From the NCBI RefSeq assembly GCF_904063055.1, contig NZ_CAJFCN010000001.1, forward strand, positions 310,001 to 374,000: a stretch of DNA of 64,000 nt, in the 5' to 3' direction. Each line of letters begins with the position of its first letter. The stretch's first letter is position 1. Positions 19,541-30,628 of the stretch are shown piece by piece. Under the pieces are notes generated by a model. The model had not been told where the DNA came from. It made no database searches and worked only from the letters and a program-made list of their open reading frames with translations. Origin of the DNA: Pseudomonas paracarnis (GTDB lineage: Bacteria > Pseudomonadota > Gammaproteobacteria > Pseudomonadales > Pseudomonadaceae). Both the position numbers and the translations under genes were made by a program.

Positions 19541-19917
19541 CCCTGACCGTGGTGTTGTTACTGGCGTTTTCCATCGTCCTCGATGTGATTGGCCAGCTGT
19601 GTTTCAAGTTGGGCGTGGACCGTTTGCCCCAACTCGATGGCGGTTTTCGCCTGCGTGCGTTCTGGGGCCAGGTGTTCAATGCGCCGCTGCTGTGGGCCGG
19701 CGTCGGCGCCTATGTGATTGAGTTTTTTGTGTGGCTCGAAGCGCTGTCCCGTGCGCCCTTGAGTCTGCTGTTTCCGCTGGCGGCGTTGGCCTATTGCCTG
19801 GTGGTGTTGGCGGGCAGGGTGGTGCTCAAGGAAACCGTCAGCGGACGTCGCTGGCTGGGCACATTGGTGATCACTTTGGGTGTGATGTTGGTAGCAATCG
19901 CGGGGAACCAGGCATGA
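19537..19917 (+). CDS. Small EamA/DMT-type membrane protein, first of pair
   Basis: 126 residues from a GTG start overlapping the arginase-like stop by 4 bases. Four predicted transmembrane helices (about 3-20, 47-65, 72-92, 103-121) and a conserved Lys-Glu (VVLKETVSGRRWLG) near the last helix, the pattern of half-size drug/metabolite transporters such as ArnE/ArnF or SMR proteins. It is likely to work as a heterodimer with the next gene. Confidence 0.82.
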   Translation: MTLTVVLLLAFSIVLDVIGQLCFKLGVDRLPQLDGGFRLRAFWGQVFNAPLLWAGVGAYVIEFFVWLEALSRAPLSLLFPLAALAYCLVVLAGRVVLKETVSGRRWLGTLVITLGVMLVAIAGNQA

Positions 19918-20318
19918 CAACGCAAACAATCAATACCGGCTGGCTGCATGGGCGGCTTGGCACCCTGGTGCTGTGGGCACTGCTGATCGCCACCGAAAGC
20001 GCCGGGCAGTTGTTCACCAAGGTGGCCGGCGATCAATTGGGGCCGATGGACTTCAGTTGGCAATGGCTGGCGGACGTGGCGCGCAACCCGGGGATTCTGG
20101 CGGCGATTGCCAGCTATCTGGGTGCGTTTTTTGTGTGGATGCTGATCCTGCGGCGTAGCAGTTTGTCCCTGGCGTTTCCGCTGAGTTCGCTGGTGTTTGT
20201 GGCCGTATTGCTGGGATCTTGGCTGGGGCTGGGCGAGCACATCAGCGTGCTGCATTGGGTGGGCGTGGTGGTGATTATCGGTGGTATCGCGCTGTTGGCT
20301 GAAGGCGAAGAACACTGA
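19914..20318 (+). CDS. Small EamA/DMT-type membrane protein, second of pair
   Basis: 134 residues from the ATG at 19914, overlapping the first EamA gene by 4 bases. Four hydrophobic helices, beginning LVLWALLIATESAGQLFTKV, whose helix 1 aligns with that of its partner (IVLDVIGQLCFKL). The last helix follows GLGEHISVLHWVG. Together with the partner it probably makes one transporter; the linked arginase-like enzyme suggests a small amino or guanidino compound, which is inference. Confidence 0.85.
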   Translation: MTTQTINTGWLHGRLGTLVLWALLIATESAGQLFTKVAGDQLGPMDFSWQWLADVARNPGILAAIASYLGAFFVWMLILRRSSLSLAFPLSSLVFVAVLLGSWLGLGEHISVLHWVGVVVIIGGIALLAEGEEH

Positions 20319-20345
20319 AGTTAGTGCTATGAAACACAGGCTCAA

Positions 20346-20434
20346 TGTGGGAGCGGGCTTGCTCGCTAATGCGGTGGGTCAGTTAAGTAGCGGGTGACGG
20401 ACACACTGCTTTCGCGAGCAAGCCCGCTCCCACA
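20346..20434. repeat. REP pair (inverted)
   Basis: TGTGGGAGCGGGCTTGCTCG and inverted GCGAGCAAGCCCGCTCCCACA about 47 bases apart, in the convergent gap between the EamA pair and the MipA-like gene. Confidence 0.85.
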
Positions 20435-20452
20435 ATTTTGCTCCCGTGTAAT

Positions 20453-21223
20453 TCAGTCGAAGGTGTAGCTGATCGCCGTCTGCACCTGGCCCTGATTCAC
20501 ATGGCCAGCCTCCTTGACGATGCTGCTCTTGGCCGCCGACCCCACCAGGTGTACCCAGCTGGCGCTGGTCAGCAGCGACCAATGGGGCGCCAGGGGGAAG
20601 GCGAAGCTTTGGCTCAGCGTCACATTCTGGAAGCCCCCGCTCGCGTTATAGGGCCGCAAGCCTGAAGCGACGGCTTCGTTGTTGTCCACGCCGAAGAAGG
20701 TATTGGTCTGGCGCGCATCGGCAAAATGCGCAACCAGGCTATTGCTGCCGATAATCCCGCCACCCACGGGGTAACCCAGTTCGCCGCCGATTTTACCCAG
20801 GGCGCCGCTCTGGGAATGCCCGCCGCCCACGGCCTGGCCCAATTGCGCATAGACCCGCCAGAAATTGGCCGGGGCGTATTGGACGAAGCCGCCCACCTCG
20901 GCCATGTCCGACACGTTGCGCAGGCCCTGCAATTCGCCGTTGGAAGTACGCCCCGGAAGGTAGTTGATATAGGGGCCAGCGGTCAGGCCGTGGGTATCCA
21001 GGGCGCTCCAGGTGAGGCCGTCATCGGTACTCAGGCTGACGTCGCCCCAATCCAGGTCCAGGTAAGGCACAGGCCGGGTTTCGTAGCGGCTGGCGCTGGG
21101 GTCGTGGGGCTGATAGCTGAGGCCCGCGCCCACGTCGCCCGTGATGCCTTCTGCCCACGCGGCACTGCAAAGGCCCCACCCTCCAAGTAAACCGGTGAAT
21201 ACAGCAGCAGCGAGCTTGGACAT
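20453..21223 (-). CDS. MipA/OmpV family outer membrane protein
   Basis: 256 residues from the ATG at 21223, which has CAGGAAAC upstream and opens a signal peptide (MSKLAAAVFTGLLGG, cut near AWA). The mature protein has alternating beta-strand patterning and ends in SYTFD with a terminal aromatic-containing strand, as in outer membrane barrels of the MipA/OmpV family. Function in this family is poorly defined (scaffold for murein enzymes, or adaptation to osmotic or antibiotic stress). Upstream in-frame starts up to 21292 are not supported. Confidence 0.85.
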   Translation of the reverse strand: MSKLAAAVFTGLLGGWGLCSAAWAEGITGDVGAGLSYQPHDPSASRYETRPVPYLDLDWGDVSLSTDDGLTWSALDTHGLTAGPYINYLPGRTSNGELQGLRNVSDMAEVGGFVQYAPANFWRVYAQLGQAVGGGHSQSGALGKIGGELGYPVGGGIIGSNSLVAHFADARQTNTFFGVDNNEAVASGLRPYNASGGFQNVTLSQSFAFPLAPHWSLLTSASWVHLVGSAAKSSIVKEAGHVNQGQVQTAISYTFD

Positions 21224-21298
21224 GGAGACGTTTCCTGAAGGTGGGCAGGCGCGCATGAACGCGCAAACCGACGCGCCTGCGCAAGCACTCATGTTGTT

Positions 21299-21333
21299 TG
21301 TAGCAAGCTACAAAAATTGTAGCTCCTGCGACA
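21299..21333 (+). promoter_or_regulatory. Tandem inverted repeats, candidate activator sites
   Basis: TGTAGC-AA-GCTACA (21299-21312) is a perfect inverted repeat; TGTAGC-TCCT-GCGACA (21318-21333) is an imperfect copy starting 19 bases later. They lie 55-90 bases before a sigma-54-type promoter, the normal place for NtrC-type activator sites. The likely ligand is the sigma-54 activator encoded at the end of this operon (27405-28802). Inference from layout. Confidence 0.5.
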
Positions 21334-21386
21334 TATATCGCTGCGCATTTCGCGCTCACCCCCAGCCCTGCGGGGTTTTGGCCAGT

Positions 21387-21402
21387 TGGCACAGTCCCTG
21401 CT
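21387..21402 (+). promoter_or_regulatory. Putative sigma-54 promoter
   Basis: TGGCACAGTCCCTGCT keeps the invariant GG and GC with exactly 10 bases between them, TGGCAC at -24 and TGC at -12. The predicted start near 21413 leaves a leader of about 50 bases before the phosphatase ATG at 21465. It fits because the operon ends in a sigma-54-dependent regulator gene. Confidence 0.6.
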
Positions 21403-21464
21403 CTATCCCTTGGCAAGCGCAGACAGCGCGCTCCTCCAAGGCCCTTTACCTAAAGGAAAGGCAG

Positions 21465-22169
21465 ATGATCAACTGGCATATCGTGTGTGACTTCGACGGG
21501 ACCATTACTCCCACGGATGTCATCGACAACGTCCTCCAACGCTTCGCCGGCCCCGAGTGGGAAACCATTGAGCAGGAATGGCTGGATGGGCATATCGGTT
21601 CACGCGAATGCCTGAGCCGCCAACTGGCGCTGATCAAGGCCACCCCGGCTGAACTGCTGGCGTACTTTGACAGCGTCGAGATCGACCCGGACTTCCCGGA
21701 TTTTGTCGATCACGTCATGGGCCTGGGTGCTTCCATCGAAGTGGTCAGCGATGGCATCGAGCAGGGCATTGCCCGCATCCTTTCGCGCAACTACGTGACC
21801 TTGTTGCCGATCCTCGCCAACCGCCTGCGCCAGGTCGACCAGGACAGCTGGCGCATCGACTTCCCGTATGCCAGCGATGCCTGTCGCGCCGCTGCCGGCA
21901 ACTGCAAGTGCAAATCCACGCCGCGCAACAAGCGCGTGCTGGTGATCGGCGACGGCAAGTCCGACATGTGCGTGGCCTCCACCGCCGACTTCGTGTTCGC
22001 CAAGGGCAGCCTCGCCGACTACTGCGTCGCCCACCAGATTCCTCATGCGCGCTTCGACAGCTTTGCGCAAGTGCCGGCGTTGCTGGCCAAGCTGCCACAA
22101 GGCCTCGCCGCCAACGCCACCACCTTCAACACCTCTTCTGACAATCAGGAACTCTTCCATCATGTCTGA
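21465..22169 (+). CDS. HAD-family phosphatase, MtnX/SerB-like
   Basis: 234 residues from the ATG at 21465 (ribosome site AAAGGAAAG). HAD motif I is DFDGTITPTD, motif II SDG (VVSDGIEQG), and motif III/IV GDGKSDMCVA. The closest group is MtnX-like phosphatases, which act on small phosphorylated metabolites. A cysteine-rich stretch (CRAAAGNCKCK) lies before motif IV. No methionine-salvage genes are adjacent, so a true MtnX role is unlikely. First gene of the operon; it overlaps the aminotransferase by 8 bases. Confidence 0.88.
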   Translation: MINWHIVCDFDGTITPTDVIDNVLQRFAGPEWETIEQEWLDGHIGSRECLSRQLALIKATPAELLAYFDSVEIDPDFPDFVDHVMGLGASIEVVSDGIEQGIARILSRNYVTLLPILANRLRQVDQDSWRIDFPYASDACRAAAGNCKCKSTPRNKRVLVIGDGKSDMCVASTADFVFAKGSLADYCVAHQIPHARFDSFAQVPALLAKLPQGLAANATTFNTSSDNQELFHHV

Positions 22170-23556
22170 TATCCGTATCGCTACCGCTGAAGACCAGGTG
22201 CTTCTGGATAAAGAAGCCAAGTATTGCTCCTACGGCGACACCGTTCACTACATCGAGCCGCCGCGTATTTTCAGCCGCTGCGAAGGCTCCTATGTGTGGG
22301 ACACCGAAGACCAGGCCTACCTCGACCTGCAGATGTGGTACTCGGCCGTCAACTTCGGCTATGCCAACCCGCGCCTGAACAACGCGCTGAAAAAGCAGAT
22401 CGACACCCTGCCGCAAATCGCCAGCCAGTACCTGCACAAAGGCAAGATCGAGCTGTCGGAAATGATCGCGGTCGATGCCAAGAACAAGTTCGGCCTCGAC
22501 GGCCGTGTGCACTTCAACGTCGGCGGTTCGCAGTCCATCGAAGATTCCCTGAAGGTGGTGCGCAACGCCAGCAACGGCAAAAGCTTGATGTTCGCCTTCG
22601 AAGGCGGCTACCACGGGCGCACCCTCGGCGCCTCGTCGATCACCTCTAGCTTCCGCTATCGTCGTCGCTACGGCCACTTTGGCGAACGCGCCAATTTTAT
22701 CCCATTCCCTTACCACTTCCGTGGCCCTAAGGGCATGACCAAGGAAGAGTACGGCAGCCATTGCGTGCAGCAGTTCGCCCGCTTGTTCGAGACCGAATAC
22801 AACGGCGTGTGGGACCCTAAGACCAACCAGTGCGAATACGCAGCTTTCTATGTCGAGCCGATCCAGGGCACCGGCGGCTACGTGATCCCGCCGATGAATT
22901 TCTACCGCGAGCTCAAGCACGTCCTGGACCAGCACGGCATCCTGATGGTGTCCGACGAAATCCAGATGGGCTTCTATCGCACCGGCAAACTCTGGTCGAT
23001 CGAGCACTTCGATGTACAGCCGGACGTGATCGTGTTCGGCAAGGCGTTGACCAATGGTCTCAACCCATTGGGCGGTATCTGGGCCCGTGAAGAGTTGATC
23101 AACCCGAAGGTGTTCCCGCCAGGTTCGACTCACTCCACCTTCGCCTCCAACCCGTTGGGTACCGCGGTGGGCCTGGAAATGTTCAAGATGACCAGCGAAG
23201 TCGACTACGGCGCCATGGTCATGGCCAAGGGCAAATACTTCCTGGAAGGCCTGCAAGACTTGCAAAAACGCTTCCCCATCATCGGCGATGTGGACGGCCT
23301 GGGCCTGGCGCTGCGCTGCGAAATCTGCGGCCCGGATGGCTTCACCCCGGACAAGGCGACCCTGGACTACATGGTCGAAGAAGGCATGAAAGGCGACATG
23401 CTGGTAGACGGCCAGAAGCTCGGGTTGATCCTCGATGTGGGCGGTTACTACAAGAACGTGATCACCCTGGCGCCGTCCCTGGAAATCAGCTACCCGGAAA
23501 TCGACCTGGGCCTGAAGTTGCTGGAGCAACTGCTGGTGCGAGCGACCACGCGGTGA
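22162..23556 (+). CDS. Class-III pyridoxal-phosphate aminotransferase
   Basis: 464 residues from the ATG at 22162. PLP motifs are visible: GGSQSIEDSLK (phosphate loop region), EGGYHGRTLG, VSDEIQMGFYRTGK (Asp to PLP nitrogen) and VIVFGKALTNG with the Schiff-base Lys. THSTFASNPLG is typical of class III enzymes acting on omega-amino groups. The exact substrate is unclear; it does not look like a close copy of ArgD, GabT or DAT. It overlaps the phosphatase before it and the esterase after it, so it is part of one pathway with them. Confidence 0.9.
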   Translation: MSDIRIATAEDQVLLDKEAKYCSYGDTVHYIEPPRIFSRCEGSYVWDTEDQAYLDLQMWYSAVNFGYANPRLNNALKKQIDTLPQIASQYLHKGKIELSEMIAVDAKNKFGLDGRVHFNVGGSQSIEDSLKVVRNASNGKSLMFAFEGGYHGRTLGASSITSSFRYRRRYGHFGERANFIPFPYHFRGPKGMTKEEYGSHCVQQFARLFETEYNGVWDPKTNQCEYAAFYVEPIQGTGGYVIPPMNFYRELKHVLDQHGILMVSDEIQMGFYRTGKLWSIEHFDVQPDVIVFGKALTNGLNPLGGIWAREELINPKVFPPGSTHSTFASNPLGTAVGLEMFKMTSEVDYGAMVMAKGKYFLEGLQDLQKRFPIIGDVDGLGLALRCEICGPDGFTPDKATLDYMVEEGMKGDMLVDGQKLGLILDVGGYYKNVITLAPSLEISYPEIDLGLKLLEQLLVRATTR

Positions 23557-24446
23557 ATGCTCAAGGGATCGACCTCGGTGAAGGCACTGCCGGTTTCGTT
23601 CTCGGTGATGGTCCGGTCGGGATCCTGTTGATCCACGGCCTGACCGGCACACCGACCGAGTTGCGCCAGGTCGCCAAGGGCCTGGCCAAGGCGGGCAACT
23701 GCACGGTGTATGTGCCCACGCTGGCCGGGCACTGCGGCGACAACAGCGACTTGCAGGCCACCGGCTGGCAGGACTGGTACGAAGGCGTGCGCAAGACCTT
23801 CGTACAGGTCAAGCAACGCCACGGGCAGGTGTTTGTCGGTGGCTTGTCCATGGGCGCGGTGATGTCGATGTATGTGGCGTCCGAACACCCAGGGCAAGTC
23901 GCCGGGTTGCTGATGTATTCCACCACCTTGAAGTACGACGGCTGGAGCATCAACAAACTGGCGTTTCTCACGCCCTTGCTGATGAAGATTCCGTTCGGCG
24001 TGCACATTTGCAGCTTCGAAGAGAAGCCGCCCTATGGCATTAAGAACGAGCGCCTGCGGGCCATCGTCGAGCGGCAGATGAAGGAAGGCGAGAGCAGCGA
24101 GGCGGGGTTGCTGACCATGGAAGGCATCACCGTGCGCGAGCTGCACCGCATGAACGCGGTGGTCAAGAAACGCATGCCCCAGATCAAGGTGCCGGCGCTG
24201 GTGCTGCATTCCATCGAGGACGACATCACCAGCCGCTGGAACGCCGATTACGTGGAGCGCCACCTCGGCGGGCCGGTGACCAAGATCCTGCTGGACAACT
24301 GCTACCACATGATCACGGTCGATTTGCAGTACCGCCGGGTGATCGAGTTGAGTGCCAGGTTTGTCGAGCAGCACGCAGTTCTAAAATCAACGCAGGCCCC
24401 TGTGGGAGCTGGCTTGCCTGCGATGGCATCACTGAGGTCTGCCTGA
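23553..24446 (+). CDS. Alpha/beta hydrolase (carboxylesterase Est30-like) with REP-encoded tail
   Basis: 297 residues from a GTG start that overlaps the aminotransferase stop by 4 bases. Motifs: LLIHGLTGTPTE (oxyanion), nucleophile Ser in GGLSMG, Asp in HSIEDDIT, His in NCYHMIT, all as in small monoglyceride lipase/carboxylesterase proteins. The last 15 or so residues (APVGAGLPAMASLRSA) are translated from a REP element that begins at 24401, so the native stop seems to have been lost or overrun by REP insertion. Role in the pathway unknown; could hydrolyse an ester or amide intermediate. Confidence 0.88.
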   Translation: MNAQGIDLGEGTAGFVLGDGPVGILLIHGLTGTPTELRQVAKGLAKAGNCTVYVPTLAGHCGDNSDLQATGWQDWYEGVRKTFVQVKQRHGQVFVGGLSMGAVMSMYVASEHPGQVAGLLMYSTTLKYDGWSINKLAFLTPLLMKIPFGVHICSFEEKPPYGIKNERLRAIVERQMKEGESSEAGLLTMEGITVRELHRMNAVVKKRMPQIKVPALVLHSIEDDITSRWNADYVERHLGGPVTKILLDNCYHMITVDLQYRRVIELSARFVEQHAVLKSTQAPVGAGLPAMASLRSA

Positions 24447-24487
24447 CGTACCCAGGCGCCTGCATCGCAGGCAAGCCAGCTCCCACA
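24401..24487. repeat. REP pair overlapping a coding end
   Basis: TGTGGGAGCTGGCTTGCCTG and inverted GCAGGCAAGCCAGCTCCCACA. The left half lies inside the 3' end of the esterase gene; the rest fills the gap to the next gene of the operon. Confidence 0.85.
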
Positions 24488-24512
24488 TTGGATCGAGAAA
24501 TAAGGGCAATCT

Positions 24513-25637
24513 GTGATAACCACCCAAGCCTACCCGACCATCCGGGCTATCCAGCGCGATGCCTGGAACGATTGTTTTCCCGGTGCCCTGGAGGATTGGG
24601 ACTATTACCTGGCCGTGGAAAACGCCGCGATCGATGACTTTCAGTGGCGTTACCTCGCGGTCTTCGAGGATCAAACGCTGGTGGCCGTGGCTGCCGCGTT
24701 CATCACCCATTATCGCCTCGACACTACGCTGTCGGGGGCCGGCAAACGCTTGACCGAGCGCCTGGAGCGGCTGTGGCCGGGCGTTTTGCAACTGGCGTTG
24801 TACGCCATCGGCTCGCCGGTGGCTGAGCGCTGTGATGCCGGTGTCGCCAGCCATGTGGCCGAATCCCGGCGCCCGTTGCTGTTGCAGCAGTTACTGGCGG
24901 CTGCGCGCAGCGATGCCAACGCGCTCGGTATCGGCTTGCTAGCGGTCAAGGATGCGCCCACCAACGACCCGCATTGGGCCCAGAGCTGCCTTGCCGCAGG
25001 CTTTCAAAGCATGCCCAGTTTGCCCACGGGGGTGTTGCCCCTGCCTTATGGCTCGGTGGATGCCTACCTGGGGTCGCTGGGCAAATCCACGCGCAAGGAC
25101 CTGCGCCGCAAACTGCGCGCACCAGGGCCGCGGGTCGAGTGGCGGCGCAATATCGATGACGTGCTGCCCGAGGTCATGCGCCTGTACGAGGCCACGCTCG
25201 CGCGCGCAGACTTGCAGTTCGAACGCCTGCCCGCCGGTTACTTCACGGGGGTGCTCGAACACCTGCACGAGCGGGCGGTCTGTGTTCTGTACTGGGTGGA
25301 CGAGCGCCTGGTGGCGTTCAACCTGATCCTGCTGGATGAGCATCGGCTGGTGGACAAGTTCTTTGGCCATGACCTTGCGTTCAGCCGCGAGTACAACCTG
25401 TACTTCCGTAGCTGGTTGACCAATGTCGACTACTGTATTGAACACCGTATTGCGCTGTACGAGTGCGGCCAGGCCGGGTATGCCAGTAAACTGCGCCTGG
25501 GGTGCGAGTTCGAGGGCAACAGCCTGTTCTTCCGCCACCGTAACTGGCTGGTCAACGGCCTGCTCAAGCTTGTAAAACTGTTTATTCGACCGGATCGTTC
25601 CGACCCTGCCATGGCTGCTGCGATAAGCGAAACCTGA
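24513..25637 (+). CDS. GNAT/FemAB-like acyltransferase
   Basis: 374 residues from a GTG start (24513) preceded by AAGGG. The C-terminal half (GKSTRKDLRRKLR, then AFNLILLDEHRLVDKFFG and NLYFRSWLTNVDYCIEHR) looks like the BioF2/FemAB-like GNAT domain that transfers acyl or aminoacyl groups to amines. It ends with a basic, hydrophobic stretch (LLKLVKLFIRP) that could bind membranes. Its stop overlaps the start of the kinase gene (TGATG). Substrate unknown; an amine made by the upstream aminotransferase is a natural suggestion. Confidence 0.75.
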   Translation: MITTQAYPTIRAIQRDAWNDCFPGALEDWDYYLAVENAAIDDFQWRYLAVFEDQTLVAVAAAFITHYRLDTTLSGAGKRLTERLERLWPGVLQLALYAIGSPVAERCDAGVASHVAESRRPLLLQQLLAAARSDANALGIGLLAVKDAPTNDPHWAQSCLAAGFQSMPSLPTGVLPLPYGSVDAYLGSLGKSTRKDLRRKLRAPGPRVEWRRNIDDVLPEVMRLYEATLARADLQFERLPAGYFTGVLEHLHERAVCVLYWVDERLVAFNLILLDEHRLVDKFFGHDLAFSREYNLYFRSWLTNVDYCIEHRIALYECGQAGYASKLRLGCEFEGNSLFFRHRNWLVNGLLKLVKLFIRPDRSDPAMAAAISET

Positions 25638-27404
25638 TGATTACCAAGACCCGCCAGAAAGCCCGCCCCTTTGCCATCTCGCGTTGGAGCGTCCAGCGCA
25701 AGCTGGTGCTGGCGTTCTGGCTGGTCAGCGTGATTCCCACCATGATCGCGGCTGAGCTGGCCGCCACCACGTTGTCGCAGATTTTCGACAGCAACGTGCG
25801 TATCTGGCTGCAAGAGTCGACCAAGATCGTCAAGGACGAAATCGGCGACATCCTTCACGACAACGCGCGCATGGCCAAGCTGTTCCTGCGCTATACCAGC
25901 CCGCCGTCGTCCAAAAATGCCGAAAAGCATGACCGGCTCACCGCCGACATTGCCGATGCCACCGATATCGACGTGGTCGCACTGATTCGCACCAGCGACC
26001 GCAAAGTGATGTTCAGCACGGCCGCCGATGACATCGTCAGGCAGATCAACCTCACCAGCAACGCGGTGCTGCAAACCGTGCAAGTCGCCGGCGTGAGCAC
26101 GGGCCTGGTGGTGTCGACCTTCGAAACCAGCCGTGACGGCGTTGATTACTTGTTGCTGGTCGCCACTTACCTGGACAGCAGTTTCCTCACCAGCGTGGCC
26201 GATGTGCATTCCCTCGACCTGCGTCTGTATTTGGCCAACCCTGCCGGTTTTTCCGAAATATTTTCCACCCAGCGCTTCGCCAATCATCCCTCGCGCATCC
26301 CCAAGAATGTCGAGGCCTACCTGCGCAGCACCAAGCAGCCCAGCGAGCAGTTCACTAACCAGTACAGCGGTTTGTATTGGCCGATTTTCAATGACGCCGG
26401 TGAGTTGCAAGGCGTGATCTTCAGCGGCCTGCTACGCCATACCAGCCTTGTGGGGTTGGTGAACCAGAGCAACCTGTTCGTGCTGATCTTCCTGGTCAGC
26501 TCGGCGCTGTCATTGGCGGCTGGGTTGTTGGTGTCGCGGCGCCTGACCAAGCCTCTGCGCGATTTGTCCCAGGGCGTGGATGCGGTGATCTCGGGCAGTT
26601 ATGCACACCGTGTGGTGGTCAGTGGCGGTGACGAACTGGCGCAATTGAGCAGCACCTTCAACCACATGACCGAACGCCTGGGCGAGTTGCATCATCTGGA
26701 AGCCCAACTGCGCCGGCGTGACCGCTTGCATGCCCTGGGTGAAGTCGCCATGGGCCTGGCTCACGAAATTCGCAACCCATTGGGCATCATCAAGACCGCC
26801 ACCCAACTGTTGCATCGGCGCGCTGACCTGGCGGAAACCGACAAGCGTCACCTGGAATATGTCATCAGCGAGGTCAGCCGCATCAACGAGCTGATTACCG
26901 AGTTCCTCGATTTCGCCAAGCCCAACCCGCCGATACGCGTGCAGCAACCGGCACGCGCCCTGGTGGAAGAAATCCTCGGTTTCTGCGGCCCGGAGCTGAG
27001 CAGCCATCGCATTGACGCGCAGATCGACGACCAGGCGCCTGGCGCGACGATCTACGCCGATGCCAAGCAGCTCAAGCAGGCCTGTCTCAACCTGATTCTC
27101 AACGCCATCGACGCGATGCCCGACGGCGGGCGCCTGACCCTGGGCATTCGCAGCGTGGGCGACAACACCGTGATCAGCATCGCCGATACCGGCGAGGGCA
27201 TCCCTGCGGACATGGTGGAGCGTATCTTCACGCCATTCGTCACCACCAAGGCCTCGGGCACAGGCCTGGGCCTGGCCAAAGTCTATTCGATCATGGAAAG
27301 TCACGACGGCAGCATCGAATGCGCCAGTGAGAAAGATGCCGGCGCGACCTTCAGCCTGTACATTCCGGCTGACGGTGAAGACGACGGTGAAGATGAGGAA
27401 GGGC

Positions 27405-27415
<11 letters not shown>
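25637..27415 (+). CDS. Membrane sensor histidine kinase
   Basis: 592 residues. Transmembrane helix about 24-46, a large periplasmic Cache-like sensor to about 278, second helix about 280-302, HAMP domain, HisKA with [10 protein letters not shown] phospho-acceptor near 377, HATPase with [24 protein letters not shown] and [13 protein letters not shown]. The C-terminal tail is acidic. It is cotranslated with the acyltransferase before it and overlaps the regulator after it by 11 bases, so sensor, regulator and enzymes form one unit. Signal unknown. Confidence 0.93.
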
Positions 27416-28802
<1,387 letters not shown>

Positions 28803-28808
28803 TCTGAG

Positions 28809-28947
28809 TGTGGGAGCTGGCTTGCCTGCGATGATCGCTCCCACGCTTCGCGTGGGAGTGCCTCTGGTGACGCTCTGCGTCACGCGCGTGGACGCGGAGC
28901 GTCGTTGGCTGCATTCCCACGCGGGAGCGTGGGAACGATCTGCCGCG
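28809..28947. repeat. Composite repeat: half REP joined to a second repeat family
   Basis: 28809-28831 is the left half of a standard REP (GTGGGAGCTGGCTTGCCTGC). Instead of its inverted partner comes a different unit: a hairpin GATCGCTCCCACGC..GCGTGGGAGTGC, then a spacer with GACGCTCTGCGTC and finally CCCACGCGGGAGCGTGGGAACGATC, an inverted relative of its left side. The second family is also common in pseudomonads. The region closes the convergent gap before the GlpM-like gene. Confidence 0.7.
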
Positions 28948-28952
28948 TTGTG

Positions 28953-29290
28953 TCAGGTGTGCAGGCGTACCCACACGCTGACCAACACCGTCGCGGCCAT
29001 CAACCAGGCCACGGCGGCGACTGCCAGCGATGCCTCCAACCGCAGCCGATCGACCATTACATACAGCGTCGCCAAATACACAAAGTACGGAATGATCGAC
29101 CACATCCCGAACAAGATGGTGGTCTTCAAATCCGCAACTGTTCGGCCTTTGCCGACGATGTAATGGGCGATCAGCGCAAAAGTGGGAAACAGCGGCACCA
29201 AGCCTGCGATGTAATAGTTTCTGGTCTTGGCCAGCGCCGCCAGGATCAGCACCACTGCGGCGCCAAGTGCAGCCTTCAAGAACAGATCCA

Positions 29291-29291
<1 letters not shown>
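28953..29291 (-). CDS. GlpM-family small membrane protein
   Basis: 112 residues with four hydrophobic helices (about 5-20, 27-46, 59-79, 88-107), matching the GlpM family first noticed beside Pseudomonas glycerol and alginate genes. Its ATG overlaps the stop of aauR (TGATG), so it is the last gene of the aat-aau transcript. Biochemical role unknown. Note that it sits at the aau locus here while the glp genes are 7 kb away. Confidence 0.8.

Positions 29292-30624
<1,333 letters not shown>

Positions 30625-30628
<4 letters not shown>

Noticed and set aside
21465..22169. Methionine-salvage MtnX
   Set aside because: No mtnA, mtnB, mtnC or mtnD neighbours; the context is an aminotransferase/acyltransferase operon.
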